Part shown: positions 53,407-64,000 of the stretch, one piece after another
Layout: the number at the start of each line of letters is the position of its first letter
How positions within the stretch are numbered: the first letter of the stretch is position 1
Notes under the pieces: model-generated
What the model was told of the DNA's origin: nothing
Database searches by the model: none
The model's input: only the letters and a program-made list of their open reading frames with translations
Made by a program: the position numbers and the translations under genes
Source of the DNA: Sphingobacteriia bacterium
GTDB taxonomy: Bacteria; Bacteroidota; Bacteroidia; Chitinophagales; Chitinophagaceae
DNA: 64,000 nucleotides
NCBI GenBank assembly: GCA_004294135.1
Contig: RDZY01000008.1
Coordinates: forward strand, 67,001-131,000
Reading direction: 5' to 3'

Positions 53407-54060
53407 GAGCATTTCTGCCATTAATAAATCTACCGGCCGAGTAATTTTAATATTCCGATACTCCCCTTCTATCAACGCTACTTTTTTACCCGCTGCTTCT
53501 ACAACGGTAGCTTCATCGGTAAAGGAATCACAGTAATCCTGTTCAAATGCGGGCAAGAGTAATTCACTCAAAAAAGTCTGCGGAGTTTGAACAATATGTA
53601 CCAGATTTCGGTCAATAGATTGGCTGTATCCACCTTGATCCAATCTGATGCTATCGGTTGAAACAACAGCAGGAATGGCACTACCAGTTTGCATCGTTTG
53701 TTCGTAACATCGTTTGATTAAATTGGGGCTCACCAAACAACGCACTCCATCATGTACAAAAATTACAGCTGGTTCTTCAATTTTCTTTAACCCATTCTGC
53801 ACCGAATGAAAACGAGTTGACCCTCCTGCTACAATAGTTGTTCGGTGACCAATTTGCAAGTCAGCTATCAATGCTTCAGCACCATCTAAATAATGAGCTG
53901 GCAATATCAATATAAAATCAATATCATTAAATGCAGTTAAAAAAGATTGAATGCAATGCCATAACAAAGGTTTTCCAGCTAGTAATAAAAATTGTTTGGG
54001 CGTATCAATACCCATTCTATTTCCAATACCACCCGCTGTTATAACTGCAATTTTTTTCAA
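53389..54060 (-). CDS. ispD: 2-C-methyl-D-erythritol 4-phosphate cytidylyltransferase
   Basis: The 223-aa protein has the IspD start IAVITAGGIGNRMG (nucleotide-binding loop), KQFLLLAGKPLLWHCI, FVHDGVRCLVSP and a C-terminal region with FTDEATVVEAAG. The enzyme makes CDP-methylerythritol in the MEP isoprenoid pathway. The start codon is TTG at 54060: an in-frame TAG lies two codons upstream. Its 3' end overlaps the FemAB-like gene by 18 bases. Confidence 0.92.
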   Translation of the reverse strand: MKKIAVITAGGIGNRMGIDTPKQFLLLAGKPLLWHCIQSFLTAFNDIDFILILPAHYLDGAEALIADLQIGHRTTIVAGGSTRFHSVQNGLKKIEEPAVIFVHDGVRCLVSPNLIKRCYEQTMQTGSAIPAVVSTDSIRLDQGGYSQSIDRNLVHIVQTPQTFLSELLLPAFEQDYCDSFTDEATVVEAAGKKVALIEGEYRNIKITRPVDLLMAEMLLAEKG

Positions 54061-54153
54061 CTGTTTCTATTTATATATTTTAGCCAGAAAATTCTATACG
54101 AACTATTTCTGTTGGGAATAATTTTTATTAACCCTCATTGCAAAATTTAATCA

Positions 54154-55101
54154 TTACTTATAAATTGCAACCGCATTTAATCCATTACTATTTCTTACAC
54201 CGCGATACATGCCAGCACTATTAAATACCAGTACTGCATTGCCCTTTGCATCCACCCCAATCATTCCACCCTCTCCTTTAATAGCAACGAGTTTTTCGTG
54301 TACCACTTTATTCATTGCTGCTTCCAAAGTAAGCCCTTTGTATTCCATTAAGCAACTCACATCATAAGCGGCAACAGCTTTAATAAACATTTCTCCATGC
54401 CCAGTACAACTAATGGCACAAGTTAGGTTATTGGCATAAGTGCCTGCACCAATCATGGGACTATCACCTATTCTTCCATATTTTTTATTGGTCATTCCAC
54501 CGGTAGAGGTAGCAGCAGCAATATTACCATACTTATCACAAGCCACTGCACCTACAGTCCCGAATTTTTTATCCCGCATCAACTCTTCCAATTGATGGTT
54601 GGTATGATCGAGTGAATAGTTGTCTGAGTCTCGAATTGCTTTCCATTGATCGTAACGAAATGCTGAGAAAAAAAACTCATCGGGTTCTAACTTTATTCCT
54701 TGTTTGATGGCAAAATCATTGGCACCTTTCCCACTTAAAAAAACATGATTGCTGTTGATCATTACCTCAGTAGCCAATTCAATTGGATTGCGAACATTCC
54801 GAATCCCAGCAACCGCACCTGCTGATAAATCCATTCCACTCATAATGGCTGCATCCATTTCTTGTACCCCTTTCTTAGTAAATACGGAACCCCTTCCAGC
54901 ATTAAAAAGTACATTGTCTTCTAAAATAACCAACGCTGCTTTCACTGCATTTACAGCAGTTCCACCTTGTTCAAGCACTGCATAACTAATATCTAAAGCC
55001 TGTTGCAGTCCTTCAAAATAAGCCGACTCCAATTCTGGAGTCATGTCTTCTTTAAGAATCGTACCTGCACCACCATGAACTGCTATTGTAAAATTTTCCA
55101 T
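54154..55101 (-). CDS. Isoaspartyl peptidase / L-asparaginase (Ntn hydrolase)
   Basis: The 315-aa protein is of the plant-type asparaginase family. The start is FTIAVHGGAGT, the Ntn nucleophile is T182 (KKFGTVGAVACD), where autoproteolysis splits the chain, and the substrate loop is GRIGDSPMIGAGTYA with TGHGE. It should remove isoaspartyl residues or asparagine in the cytoplasm; no signal peptide is visible. Confidence 0.93.
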   Translation of the reverse strand: MENFTIAVHGGAGTILKEDMTPELESAYFEGLQQALDISYAVLEQGGTAVNAVKAALVILEDNVLFNAGRGSVFTKKGVQEMDAAIMSGMDLSAGAVAGIRNVRNPIELATEVMINSNHVFLSGKGANDFAIKQGIKLEPDEFFFSAFRYDQWKAIRDSDNYSLDHTNHQLEELMRDKKFGTVGAVACDKYGNIAAATSTGGMTNKKYGRIGDSPMIGAGTYANNLTCAISCTGHGEMFIKAVAAYDVSCLMEYKGLTLEAAMNKVVHEKLVAIKGEGGMIGVDAKGNAVLVFNSAGMYRGVRNSNGLNAVAIYK

Positions 55102-55211
55102 ATTGTATTTATTGAAAACGAAAGTAGAAATTTACACAGCACAAAAATTCGAATTAATTATCCAGTCTATTAGATAGGTTTGAATGGATTGGGGGTTTTG
55201 TTTGAAAGCAT

Positions 55212-56204
55212 TTATATTTCCGATAACAATAGGTTACACTCTTCTAATAATTTTTGCTTGTCAATTGCAACCGTTCCCACTTCCTCACAAACCAACCCTC
55301 CTGCAATATTGGCCATTTCTGCTGCAAGTTGAATATTACGCGTAGCGGCATATACCAGTGAAGCCACGGCAATAACTGTATCACCCGCTCCACTAACATC
55401 GGCAATATTCCGAATATGAGTAGGAATAATAAATGAATCATTTTGGGACTGGTAAAAAACTCCTTTCTCAGACAATGTAATCAGCGATATACTATGCTGA
55501 AGTTCTTTTCTCAAACTTTCATGAATATCAGAGAGACTTTGTTGATTCAATTCTTCTACCAATAAATTCAACCCATCTTTCACCTCTTTCAAATTAGGTT
55601 TGAATAAGGTAACCCCTTTATAACTCAGAAAATTTTTCCTTTTTGGATCTACTGATGTAATGATGCCTTTTTTATTACAAATTTCAGTAACTGCTGCTAT
55701 TATACTTTTAGTGAGTACCCCTTTATTATAATCTTCAAAAATAAGTACGGCAGGACTGTATAATTCTATATATTTTTCAACCGATTCTATGAGTGCTAAT
55801 TCTTGAACTAAATCAATATCATGCGTAACCTCTCCATCCAAGCGCATCATTTGTTGATTTCTTCCCATCACCCGCACTTTATTGGTAGTAATTCTATTTG
55901 AAGCACGCAATATTCCTGTTGTATCAATGCCAAATGCTTTCATTAATTCCAACAATTGATCCCCATCCGCGTCGTCTCCAATAACAGAAATGATGCCTGT
56001 TCTAGCTCCCAGTGAAGCGGTATTGAGTGCAACATTTGCAGCACCTCCAACTCGGTATTCTTTTTTTACCAGCGCAACTACTGGCACAGGTGCTTCTGGA
56101 GAAATACGATCCACCGTTCCCCACCAATAAGTATCGAGCATAATATCCCCTAGAATAAGAATATTCGTGGAAGAAAAAGAATTAAATAGTTGATCAAAAT
56201 TCAT
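55212..56204 (-). CDS. rfaE1: D-glycero-beta-D-manno-heptose-7-phosphate kinase (PfkB family)
   Basis: The 330-aa kinase matches the N-terminal half of HldE: ILILGDIMLDTYWWGTVDRISPEAPVPVV (in two pieces at about 15-43) and the PfkB end signature DVSGAGDTVIAVASL. The nucleotidyltransferase half is absent, as in genomes with split RfaE1 and RfaE2. It supplies heptose for the LPS core. It is 4 bases after the permease gene. Confidence 0.88.
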   Translation of the reverse strand: MNFDQLFNSFSSTNILILGDIMLDTYWWGTVDRISPEAPVPVVALVKKEYRVGGAANVALNTASLGARTGIISVIGDDADGDQLLELMKAFGIDTTGILRASNRITTNKVRVMGRNQQMMRLDGEVTHDIDLVQELALIESVEKYIELYSPAVLIFEDYNKGVLTKSIIAAVTEICNKKGIITSVDPKRKNFLSYKGVTLFKPNLKEVKDGLNLLVEELNQQSLSDIHESLRKELQHSISLITLSEKGVFYQSQNDSFIIPTHIRNIADVSGAGDTVIAVASLVYAATRNIQLAAEMANIAGGLVCEEVGTVAIDKQKLLEECNLLLSEI

Positions 56205-56208
56205 TCAG

Positions 56209-57645
56209 CTACTTTTTAACATTGCGAACTGCAATAAAGTACAAAGGTATGCCGAGTAATGTTATGATCAAACCCGGCCAAGTAAATTCAGGCTTATAGA
56301 TCACCAATAAAACGCAAAAGCTAACCCCCATCAGCATATACAATGCGGGTAATACAGGATACCCTACCGCTTTGTAGGGCCTAGGAATATCAGGGCGTTT
56401 TTTTCTAAGAATAAAAATACCTGCTATGGTGAGTACATAAAAAATCACTACAATAAAAGAAACCATATCAAGTAGATCTCCGTATTTACCACTTAAACAA
56501 AGTATTGAAGCCACTGCACATTGTGCCCATAATGCCCACTCAGGTACTGCATTTTTATTGAGGGTTCCCGCTTTTTTAAAAAACAATCCATCCTTTGCCA
56601 TAGAATAATATACCCTAGCACCAGAAAGTATCAATCCGTTGTTACACCCAAAAGTTGAAATCATAATCATGGCAGCAATAATATAAGTACCACTCTCCCC
56701 AAATATTACTTTGGAAGCCGATACAGCAACCCTATCGGATGGTGCAAAAGCAATTTCATTCAGTGGTAGTACACTTAGGTACATCAGGTTGGTAGCCACA
56801 TAAATAAGCGTTACTATAAGTGTTCCCATAAAAAGACTCAACCCAATATTTTTTTGTGGACTTTTTATTTCACCAGCTATAAAAGTAACATTGTTCCAAG
56901 CATCACTGCTGAATATAGAACCTACCATAGAAGCTGCAACAGCACCAAAAGCCCCCGCGCCTAGTATAGGCAAAATTAGTGTAGCGGAAAGTGGATCTCC
57001 TGCAAAAGTCTTACTCAAGTTTTTCATAGACCAAGCATCGGCCCAGTTGGCATTCCATATTTCTGATTTTGCGGCTAGTAAAAATCCAAATACAATTAAC
57101 CCAAATAGCGAAACCAGCTTTATAACTGTAAGCACAGTCTGTATTAATTTACCACCTTTAACCCCTTTGGTATTGATAAAAGTCAATAATACAATAATAA
57201 GTATGGAGATAAACTGTGCAGGGTAAATTTTAAAGGGACCAATTAGGAATAATATATCTGCTTCATTCATTTCAAGTATTGGGAAAAAATAGGCTGCGAA
57301 TTTACAGAACGCAACACCAACAGCGGCAATGGTTCCTGTTTGAATAACGGAGAAAAAACTCCAGCCATACAAAAATCCAGTAAGTGGATTGTAAGATTCC
57401 TTTAAGTATAAATATTGTCCCCCTGCTTTTGGAAACATGGCACTGAGTTCACCATAACTTAATGCAGCAGTAAGCGTCATAAATCCTGTAAGTAGCCAAA
57501 CAACAATTAGCCAGCCAGCGCTGCCTACATTGCGCATGATATCTGCACTTACAATAAAAATTCCTGAGCCTATCATACTACCTGCAACAATCATGGTCGC
57601 ATCCAATAAGCTCAAACTGGGTTTGAATGAAGTTGTTTCTGACAT
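56209..57645 (-). CDS. Amino acid permease (APC superfamily)
   Basis: The start is taken as the ATG at 57645, giving 478 aa (MSETTSFKPSLSLLDATMI); the upstream ATG at 57660 falls inside the terminator stem. The protein has about 12 membrane helices. The first helix has the GSMIGSGIFIV motif, typical of the amino acid/polyamine antiporter family (LAT-like), with YGELSAMFPKAGGQYLYLK after it. Substrate unknown. Confidence 0.88.
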   Translation of the reverse strand: MSETTSFKPSLSLLDATMIVAGSMIGSGIFIVSADIMRNVGSAGWLIVVWLLTGFMTLTAALSYGELSAMFPKAGGQYLYLKESYNPLTGFLYGWSFFSVIQTGTIAAVGVAFCKFAAYFFPILEMNEADILFLIGPFKIYPAQFISILIIVLLTFINTKGVKGGKLIQTVLTVIKLVSLFGLIVFGFLLAAKSEIWNANWADAWSMKNLSKTFAGDPLSATLILPILGAGAFGAVAASMVGSIFSSDAWNNVTFIAGEIKSPQKNIGLSLFMGTLIVTLIYVATNLMYLSVLPLNEIAFAPSDRVAVSASKVIFGESGTYIIAAMIMISTFGCNNGLILSGARVYYSMAKDGLFFKKAGTLNKNAVPEWALWAQCAVASILCLSGKYGDLLDMVSFIVVIFYVLTIAGIFILRKKRPDIPRPYKAVGYPVLPALYMLMGVSFCVLLVIYKPEFTWPGLIITLLGIPLYFIAVRNVKK

Positions 57646-57651
57646 AAAAAA

Positions 57652-57677
57652 TCCCGCCATTTTTTACAAAGGCGGGA
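57652..57677 (-). terminator. Terminator after the OmpH-like gene
   Basis: A 7-bp GC-rich stem (TCCCGCC / GGCGGGA) with a 12-nt loop is followed on the minus strand by ATTTTTT, directly before the permease start at 57645. It decides that start. Confidence 0.65.
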
Positions 57678-57704
57678 ATGAAGATAATCAATATCAATGA
57701 AGTA

Positions 57705-58292
57705 TTAAGGCTTCTTCGGGTACAACTTATTCAAGCCTTGTATTACATCATCTGTAATATTATATGCGCTGTCTTTTAAATACATAAATTCTGGTGAGCT
57801 AGAGAATACATAAGAGAAACTTTTATCTTTATTGTACTCTTTGAGGTAAGCCTCTATTTTCTTTTTTACGTCCTGCACTTTTTTAAACCCTTCATCCTGC
57901 ATTTCCTGATTCATCATTTGCTCCTTACCTTGGTAAGTGCGTTCTAATTGAACCAACTCTTGTTGTTTACTCGCTAGTTCAGCCTGAGAAAGACTTTGAG
58001 CCGACTTCTGCAAGTCCTGATATTTAGCTGTAAACACATTTTTCAATTCATTCAGTTGCTTATTATTCGCTTGCTCTTTTGCTTGAAGTACAGATCGTAT
58101 TTCTTTATAGTATTCAAAATGATTTTGTATGCTATCCGATTCAAAATAAGCAATTTTAAAAGCAGCTTGCGCTGTAGAACCAGTTTTTGCTGCGCTGGAA
58201 CTGGCGGCTTTTTTTTCAGAAAAATGAAGATAAAACAATACAGCAACAGCCAATGTAGTAGCAATATTTAGCCCAGTAAAAAAATTTTTCAT
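57705..58292 (-). CDS. OmpH/Skp-like periplasmic chaperone
   Basis: The start is the ATG at 58292 (195 aa). A signal anchor (about 5-24) is followed by a Ser/Ala-rich stretch and then a long helical coiled coil (about 62-150) with the Skp/OmpH heptad pattern. The region near KIAYFESDSIQNHFEYYKEI is the typical beta-start of OmpH. It should hold outer-membrane proteins during transport. It is downstream of the rpoC gene by about 120 bases and has its own terminator. Confidence 0.82.
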   Translation of the reverse strand: MKNFFTGLNIATTLAVAVLFYLHFSEKKAASSSAAKTGSTAQAAFKIAYFESDSIQNHFEYYKEIRSVLQAKEQANNKQLNELKNVFTAKYQDLQKSAQSLSQAELASKQQELVQLERTYQGKEQMMNQEMQDEGFKKVQDVKKKIEAYLKEYNKDKSFSYVFSSSPEFMYLKDSAYNITDDVIQGLNKLYPKKP

Positions 58293-58361
58293 AAACACAA
58301 TTTAGAATAAATCAAGTTGTACAAATTTTAAAATATGGATAGCAATCCTATATTCAGTAAA

Positions 58362-58389
58362 AAAGTAGGAAGTTATCACTCCCTACTTT
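58362..58389 (-). terminator. Terminator after rpoC
   Basis: An 8-bp stem (AAAGTAGG / CCTACTTT), extended by a mismatch and two more pairs, is followed on the minus strand by TTTTTT. It lies 23 bases past the rpoC stop codon. Confidence 0.75.
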
Positions 58390-58412
58390 CTATAATCTTG
58401 TTGAGTTATTGA

Positions 58413-61400
58413 TTACTCATCATCATCAAAGCTCATAGCTTCTCTGGTGGTAGCTAATACCTCGTATTCTTCTTTGCTGCCAACAATCATATTATTGAAC
58501 TCTTTCTGACCAGAGCCAGCAGGAATTAAATGACCAGTAATAACGTTCTCTTTCAATCCCAGCATTGCATCGGTCTTGCCTTGAATAGCAGCTTGACTCA
58601 ATACTTTAGTAGTTTCCTGGAAAGAAGCCGCTGATATCCAGCTTTGAACACCCAGTGATGCTTTGGTGATACCTAATAGAACAGGTGTAGCTGTTGCAGG
58701 TCTAGCATCTCTAACTTCAACCAATTGTTTATCACTTCTGCGGAGAATGGAATTTTCTTCTCTAAATTCACGCAGTGTAACAATTTGTCCAGCTTTCATT
58801 TTCGCACTTTCCCCAGCATTGGTTACTACTTTCTTATCATAGATTCTGTCGTTCTCTTCAATAAAGTCAAAACGATCTTCCAAATCTTCTTCTAGGAACT
58901 TAGTATCACCAGCGTCTACAATTTCTACTTTCTTCATCATCTGACGAACGATAACTTCCACGTGTTTATCATTGATTCTTACACCTTGTAAACGATATAC
59001 TTCCTGAATTTCATTCACCACATATTCTTGAACTGCAAATGGTCCTTTAATAGCGAGAATATCCGCAGGTGCAATCTGTCCATCAGACATTGGTGTACCT
59101 GCTTTTACAAAGTCCCCATCTTGCACCAAAATTTGGCGTGTTAATGGAACCAAGTATTTTTTAACCATCCCGTCGCGCGACTCAACGATAATCTCACGAT
59201 TACCACGTTTCACATTACCGAATGATACTACTCCATCAATTTCACAAACAATTGCAGGATTACCCGGATTACGTGCTTCAAAAAGTTCGGTTACACGAGG
59301 AAGACCTCCAGTAATATCTCTCAGCTTGCCGAGGATACGTGGAATCTTAACAAGTACTTGTCCCGCTTTTACTTCATCCCCTTCTTCTACCCCAATATGC
59401 GATCCAACAGGTAAATTATATTGTTTAATGTCTTTACCTTCTACAATAATAGTAGGAATTTTTGTTTTATCCTTGGTTTCAATAACCACTTTTTCGCGGT
59501 GACCAGTTTGCTCATCGGCTTCATCACGATAAGTAATGCCATCAAGGATATTTTCAAATTTGATAGCTCCCAATGATTCAGCAACAATAACGTTGTTAAA
59601 AGGATCCCAAGTACAAATCACATCGCCCTTTTTTACTTGAGCTCCGTCTTTCACATTCAAGGTAGAGCCATAAGGTACATTATTGGTAATCATCAATCGA
59701 TCATTCTTCACATCCATAATTCTTACCTCACCAGTACGACCAATAACAATTTTGTTTTTAACGCCATCATTATTAACCGCATCTACCGTTCTTAATCCAT
59801 CAAATTGAATCGTACCATCAAACTTAGCTTGTAAAGTAGATTCGATAGACGCAGATCCCGCAACACCACCCACGTGGAAAGTACGAAGCGTTAACTGTGT
59901 ACCTGGTTCACCAATCGATTGAGCAGCAATAATTCCTACTGCATCACCTCGTTGAGCAAGGTAGCCAGTAGCCAAATTTTTACCATAACATTTTACGCAA
60001 ACCCCACGCTTACTCTCACAAGTAAGTACAGAACGGATTTCAACGGTTTCAATACCAGCTTCTTCAACAGCTTTGGCATCAGCAGAAGATATCTCTTCTC
60101 CGGCTGTAATGATCAATTCATCAGTAACAGGATTGTATACGTTGTGTAAAGAAGTTCGTCCCTCAATTCTATCGGCCAATGCTTCAATAATGTCTTCATT
60201 GTCTTTCAATGCAGTTGTTGCATTACCACGCAATGTGCCACAATCTTCCTCAGAAATTACCACATCTTGTGATACATCTACTAAACGACGAGTTAAATAA
60301 CCTGCATCAGCCGTTTTCAAAGCCGTATCGGCAAGACCTTTACGAGCACCGTGAGTAGAAATAAAGTAATCCAATACGTTTAGTCCACCTTTAAAGTTAG
60401 ACAAGATCGGATTCTCAATTACTTCACTACCAGAGCTACCACTTTTACGAGGTTTAGCCATCAATCCACGAATACCTACCAACTGTTTAACCTGTGTTTT
60501 ACTACCACGGGCACCAGAATCCAACATCATGAATACAGAGTTGAAGCCTTGGTTATCAATGGTCATTTCACGAATCAGTGACTCGGTAATTTTCATATCC
60601 ACCCTGCCCCAAATATCAATTACTTGGTTATAACGCTCATTATTGGTAATCAAACCCATATTATAGCTTTCCCGAACCTCTTCAACATCTACTTTAGCAC
60701 TTTCTAATAACTGGTTTCTAATTTCAGGAACAATCAAATCATTCACGCTAAAGCTCAATCCACCACGGAATGCCATTCGGAATCCGAGTGTTTTAATATC
60801 ATCCAAGAATTTAGCTGTCTTAGGCACATCAGTAATTGTGATGATATCACCAATGATTTCTCGCAAGCTTTTCTTGGTTAGCAATGCATTTACAAACCCA
60901 ACCTCTTCTGGTACGTTTTGATTAAATAAAACGCGACCAACTGTTGTCTCGATTATTTTTTTAGACAATATACCTTTCTCACGAACCGTAGTCTTAACCT
61001 TAATATTGGCATGTAATGCAACAACACCTTCATTATAGGCAATGATTACTTCATCCATATTATAGAAAGTCATCCCCTGACCCTTAATGGTTTCTGTATC
61101 GGTTGATTTTCTACCCTTGGTAATATAATAAAGTCCCAATACCATATCCTGAGAAGGAAGGGTAATTGGTGTACCATTTTGTGGATTAAGAATATTGTGA
61201 GAAGATAACATTAATAATTGCGCTTCTAAAACAGCCGCATTACTTAATGGTACGTGAACGGCCATCTGATCACCATCAAAATCCGCATTGAAAGAAGACG
61301 TAACCAATGGGTGTAATTGAATGGCCTTACCTTCTACCAATTTCGGTTGGAATGATTGAATAGATAGTCGGTGAAGCGTTGGGGCACGATTTAACAAAAT

Positions 61401-62696
61401 CGGGTGACCTTTCAATATATTTTCAAGAATATCCCAAATAACCGCTTCTTTACGATCAACTAATTTCTTAGCCGACTTCACAGTTTTTACAATTCCTCTT
61501 TCAATTAATTTTCTAATAACAAATGGCTTGAACAATTCTGCAGCCATATCTTTTGGCAATCCACACTCATGAATTTTTAATTCAGGCCCTACCACAATTA
61601 CAGAACGTCCAGAATAATCCACACGCTTACCGAGTAAGTTCTGACGGAAACGACCTTGTTTACCTTTCAGTACATCGGATAATGATTTCAGAGCACGTCC
61701 ACCTTCGGCTTTAACGGCGTTTGATTTACGTGAGTTATCGAATAAGCTGTCGATTGCTTCTTGTAACATCCTTTTTTCATTCCGAAGAATTACTTCTGGA
61801 GCTTTAATTTCCAACAATCGCTTCAAACGGTTATTACGGATAATAACGCGACGATAAAGATCATTTAAATCAGAAGAAGCAAAACGTCCCCCATCCAATG
61901 GAACCAATGGACGCAATTCTGGTGGAATTACTGGAATATATTGCATTACCATCCACTCTGGGCGATTCGTAATACGAGTACTTGCATCACGGAAAGATTC
62001 TACTACGCTCAAACGCTTTAATGCATCTGCTTTACGTTGTTGAGAAGTTTCAGTTGCTGCTGCATTACGAAGAGAGAAACTCAATTCATCCAAATCAATT
62101 CTTTCTAGCAAGCCATGTACAGCTTCAGCGCCCATTTTGGCAATGAATTTCTGCGGATCTTCATCCGGCAAATACTGGTTGTCTTTTGGAATATTATCAA
62201 GGATATCTAGGTATTCTTCCTCGGTCAATAAATCACCCATCACTAGGTTTTCTTTGATACCGCCTTGTAATACCACATAGCGCTCATAGTATACAATGGT
62301 TTCTAATTTCTTAGAACTCATTCCAAGTAAATAACCGATTTTATTCGGCAAACTCTTGAAATACCAAATATGTACTACTGGAACTACCAGTTTAATATGT
62401 CCCATGCGTTCGCGACGCACTTTCTTTTCAGTTACTTCAACACCGCAACGATCACACACGATTCCTTTGTAACGGATGCGCTTGTATTTTCCACAAGCAC
62501 ACTCGTAATCTTTAACGGGTCCGAATATTCTTTCGCAGAATAATCCGTCGCGTTCCGGCTTATACGTCCGGTAGTTAATTGTTTCAGGTTTCAATACTTC
62601 ACCAAAACTTCTTTCTAAAATACTATCGGGCGAAGCCAGACTAATGGTGATTTGTGAAAAAGTTGGACGTTGTTTGTTTTCTCTTTTGATTGCCAT
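58413..62696 (-). CDS. rpoC: DNA-directed RNA polymerase, beta' subunit
   Basis: The 1427-aa protein holds the catalytic magnesium motif NADFDGDQ (470-477) and the N-terminal zinc site C66, C68, C81 and C84. The second zinc-ribbon ([13 protein letters not shown]) and the trigger-loop region ([16 protein letters not shown]) are also present. The length near 1430 aa is normal for Bacteroidota. It follows rpoB by 29 bases in the usual rpoBC order. Confidence 0.98.
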   Translation of the reverse strand: MAIKRENKQRPTFSQITISLASPDSILERSFGEVLKPETINYRTYKPERDGLFCERIFGPVKDYECACGKYKRIRYKGIVCDRCGVEVTEKKVRRERMGHIKLVVPVVHIWYFKSLPNKIGYLLGMSSKKLETIVYYERYVVLQGGIKENLVMGDLLTEEEYLDILDNIPKDNQYLPDEDPQKFIAKMGAEAVHGLLERIDLDELSFSLRNAAATETSQQRKADALKRLSVVESFRDASTRITNRPEWMVMQYIPVIPPELRPLVPLDGGRFASSDLNDLYRRVIIRNNRLKRLLEIKAPEVILRNEKRMLQEAIDSLFDNSRKSNAVKAEGGRALKSLSDVLKGKQGRFRQNLLGKRVDYSGRSVIVVGPELKIHECGLPKDMAAELFKPFVIRKLIERGIVKTVKSAKKLVDRKEAVIWDILENILKGHPILLNRAPTLHRLSIQSFQPKLVEGKAIQLHPLVTSSFNADFDGDQMAVHVPLSNAAVLEAQLLMLSSHNILNPQNGTPITLPSQDMVLGLYYITKGRKSTDTETIKGQGMTFYNMDEVIIAYNEGVVALHANIKVKTTVREKGILSKKIIETTVGRVLFNQNVPEEVGFVNALLTKKSLREIIGDIITITDVPKTAKFLDDIKTLGFRMAFRGGLSFSVNDLIVPEIRNQLLESAKVDVEEVRESYNMGLITNNERYNQVIDIWGRVDMKITESLIREMTIDNQGFNSVFMMLDSGARGSKTQVKQLVGIRGLMAKPRKSGSSGSEVIENPILSNFKGGLNVLDYFISTHGARKGLADTALKTADAGYLTRRLVDVSQDVVISEEDCGTLRGNATTALKDNEDIIEALADRIEGRTSLHNVYNPVTDELIITAGEEISSADAKAVEEAGIETVEIRSVLTCESKRGVCVKCYGKNLATGYLAQRGDAVGIIAAQSIGEPGTQLTLRTFHVGGVAGSASIESTLQAKFDGTIQFDGLRTVDAVNNDGVKNKIVIGRTGEVRIMDVKNDRLMITNNVPYGSTLNVKDGAQVKKGDVICTWDPFNNVIVAESLGAIKFENILDGITYRDEADEQTGHREKVVIETKDKTKIPTIIVEGKDIKQYNLPVGSHIGVEEGDEVKAGQVLVKIPRILGKLRDITGGLPRVTELFEARNPGNPAIVCEIDGVVSFGNVKRGNREIIVESRDGMVKKYLVPLTRQILVQDGDFVKAGTPMSDGQIAPADILAIKGPFAVQEYVVNEIQEVYRLQGVRINDKHVEVIVRQMMKKVEIVDAGDTKFLEEDLEDRFDFIEENDRIYDKKVVTNAGESAKMKAGQIVTLREFREENSILRRSDKQLVEVRDARPATATPVLLGITKASLGVQSWISAASFQETTKVLSQAAIQGKTDAMLGLKENVITGHLIPAGSGQKEFNNMIVGSKEEYEVLATTREAMSFDDDE

Positions 62697-62725
62697 ATCG
62701 TGGTTGAGAATTTGAATTGTTTTTG

Positions 62726-64000
62726 TTAATCAAACTTAAGATCTAAACCTAACCCTCTGAGTTCATGTACCAATACATTGAATGATTCAGGAACACCAGC
62801 TTTTGGAATATTTTCACCTTTAACGATGGCTTCATAAGTCTTAGCGCGACCAATGATATCATCTGATTTAAGGGTTAATAATTCCTGTAAAATATTGGCA
62901 GCACCGTATGCTTCTAATGCCCATACTTCCATCTCTCCAAAACGCTGTCCACCAAACTGTGCTTTACCGCCCAATGGTTGTTGGGTGATTAAGCTATACG
63001 GTCCGATTGAACGGGCGTGCATCTTGTCATCCACCATATGGTGTAATTTAATCATGTAAATCACCCCAACAGTTGCTTTCTGGTGAAAACGCTCTCCAGT
63101 TTCTCCATCATAGAGGTAAGTGTGACCATTTCTTGGAATACCAGCATCTATACAATATTGCTCAATTTGGTCGGTAGATGCTCCGTCGAAAATAGGAGTC
63201 GCAAAACGTAGACCAAGGCGTTTACCAGTCCATCCGAGAATGGTCTCATAAATCTGTCCAAGGTTCATACGAGAAGGTACTCCCAATGGATTCAATACAA
63301 TATCAACAGGTGTACCATCTTCCATAAACGGCATATCTTCTGCCCGTACAATTTTAGCCACAATACCTTTATTACCGTGACGTCCGGCCATTTTATCACC
63401 CACTTTCAACTTACGTTTTACAGCGAGGTAAACTTTTGCCAGTTTCAAAACACCTGCAGGCAATTCATCCCCAATAGAGATATTGAATTTTTCGCGTTTG
63501 TACCTACCCAGTTCTTCGTTAAACTTAATACTGTAGTTGTGCAATAGGGTGTTGATTTGGTCATCTATTTTAGTATCACCAGTCCAACCCAATGGATTCA
63601 CATTTTGATAGTCAATCGTAGCCAAATTCTTTTGATTGAATTTAGCACCTTTGCCAATCAACATTTCACCAAAATTATTACCCACACCAGCAGAAGCTTT
63701 TTCTTTCAGTAAGGTCTGCAACTTATCCAGTAACAGTTCTTTAATGATTTCAACATTCTGTTGGTGAACTTTCTCTACTTTTTCCAACAATGCTTTCTCA
63801 CGAATTTTTCCGTTCTTATCTTTCTTGGCGCGTTGGAATAATTTTTTATCAATCACCACACCTTCAGTTCCGTTCGGAGCTTTTAAAGAAGCATCTTTTG
63901 CATCACCTGCCTTGTCGCCAAAGATGGCACGCAATAGTTTCTCTTCAGGAGTAGGATCAGATTCTCCTTTAGGAGTAATCTTACCAATCAAAATATCTCC
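62726..64000 (-). CDS. rpoB: DNA-directed RNA polymerase, beta subunit (C-terminal part)
   Basis: The window holds the last 424 codons, cut at the right edge. Conserved landmarks are [21 protein letters not shown] (in two pieces) and [23 protein letters not shown], with the C-terminal [23 protein letters not shown]. It ends [11 protein letters not shown]. It forms the catalytic core with beta'. Confidence 0.97.
   Translation of the reverse strand, partial: GDILIGKITPKGESDPTPEEKLLRAIFGDKAGDAKDASLKAPNGTEGVVIDKKLFQRAKKDKNGKIREKALLEKVEKVHQQNVEIIKELLLDKLQTLLKEKASAGVGNNFGEMLIGKGAKFNQKNLATIDYQNVNPLGWTGDTKIDDQINTLLHNYSIKFNEELGRYKREKFNISIGDELPAGVLKLAKVYLAVKRKLKVGDKMAGRHGNKGIVAKIVRAEDMPFMEDGTPVDIVLNPLGVPSRMNLGQIYETILGWTGKRLGLRFATPIFDGASTDQIEQYCIDAGIPRNGHTYLYDGETGERFHQKATVGVIYMIKLHHMVDDKMHARSIGPYSLITQQPLGGKAQFGGQRFGEMEVWALEAYGAANILQELLTLKSDDIIGRAKTYEAIVKGENIPKAGVPESFNVLVHELRGLGLDLKFD

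Overview
The window comes from a member of the Bacteroidota; the Chitinophagaceae are my best guess at family level (inference). The sequence shows AT-rich DNA, start codons without Shine-Dalgarno sequences, -7 boxes of the TAnnTTTG type, TonB-dependent receptors with a carboxypeptidase-regulatory-like N-terminus, a DUF5686 protein, a type IX secretion C-terminal domain, an OmpA protein with PD40 repeats and a tRNA gene without encoded CCA. No CRISPR array, rRNA gene or intact insertion sequence is visible.

Layout. 1-14.3 kb: housekeeping and envelope genes: a cut-off TonB receptor, pdhB, a full TonB receptor, purC, trhO, a DUF5686 protein, an operon ferredoxin-ddl-PASTA-rhodanese, an acyl-CoA reductase and an HtrA protease. 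14.3-20.2 kb: a minus-strand cluster of a secreted PIG-L deacetylase, two very small membrane proteins (50 and 36 aa), a sodium:solute symporter and a GH13 glycosidase, joined by short gaps and an ATGA overlap. 20.2-25.8 kb: four exported proteins (OmpA/PD40, a PQQ-type propeller, a WD40-like propeller ending in a TonB-C-like domain, a small lipoprotein). 25.9-28.2 kb: a secreted clan GH-A glycosidase with a type IX sorting domain.

28.2-30.6 kb is an accessory patch next to tRNA-Asp: hipBA toxin-antitoxin with a 32-bp inverted-repeat operator, three 11-bp tandem repeats, an integrase-like N-terminal fragment and paired direct repeats. 30.7-33.1 kb: accA, dapA and a single-domain response regulator.

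33.1-53.4 kb is one large polysaccharide locus: seven glycosyltransferases, Wzx flippase, Wzy-type polymerase, a Wzz/BY-kinase-like copolymerase with degenerate nucleotide motifs, a half-size TolC-like protein, FkbM methyltransferase, LbH acetyltransferase, two different initiating sugar transferases (one with a pseudo-receiver domain and a cysteine-rich insert), a Gfo/Idh oxidoreductase, a FemAB-like transferase and a second stand-alone response regulator. Together they could initiate, assemble, flip, polymerise and export a surface or secreted glycan.

53.4-64 kb returns to core genes: ispD, isoaspartyl peptidase, heptose kinase rfaE1, an amino acid permease, an OmpH-like protein, rpoC and the 3' part of rpoB. 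The most unusual items are the hipBA/tRNA island with its repeats, the propeller-TonB-C fusion, the pseudo-receiver sugar transferase and the tiny coupled membrane ORFs.
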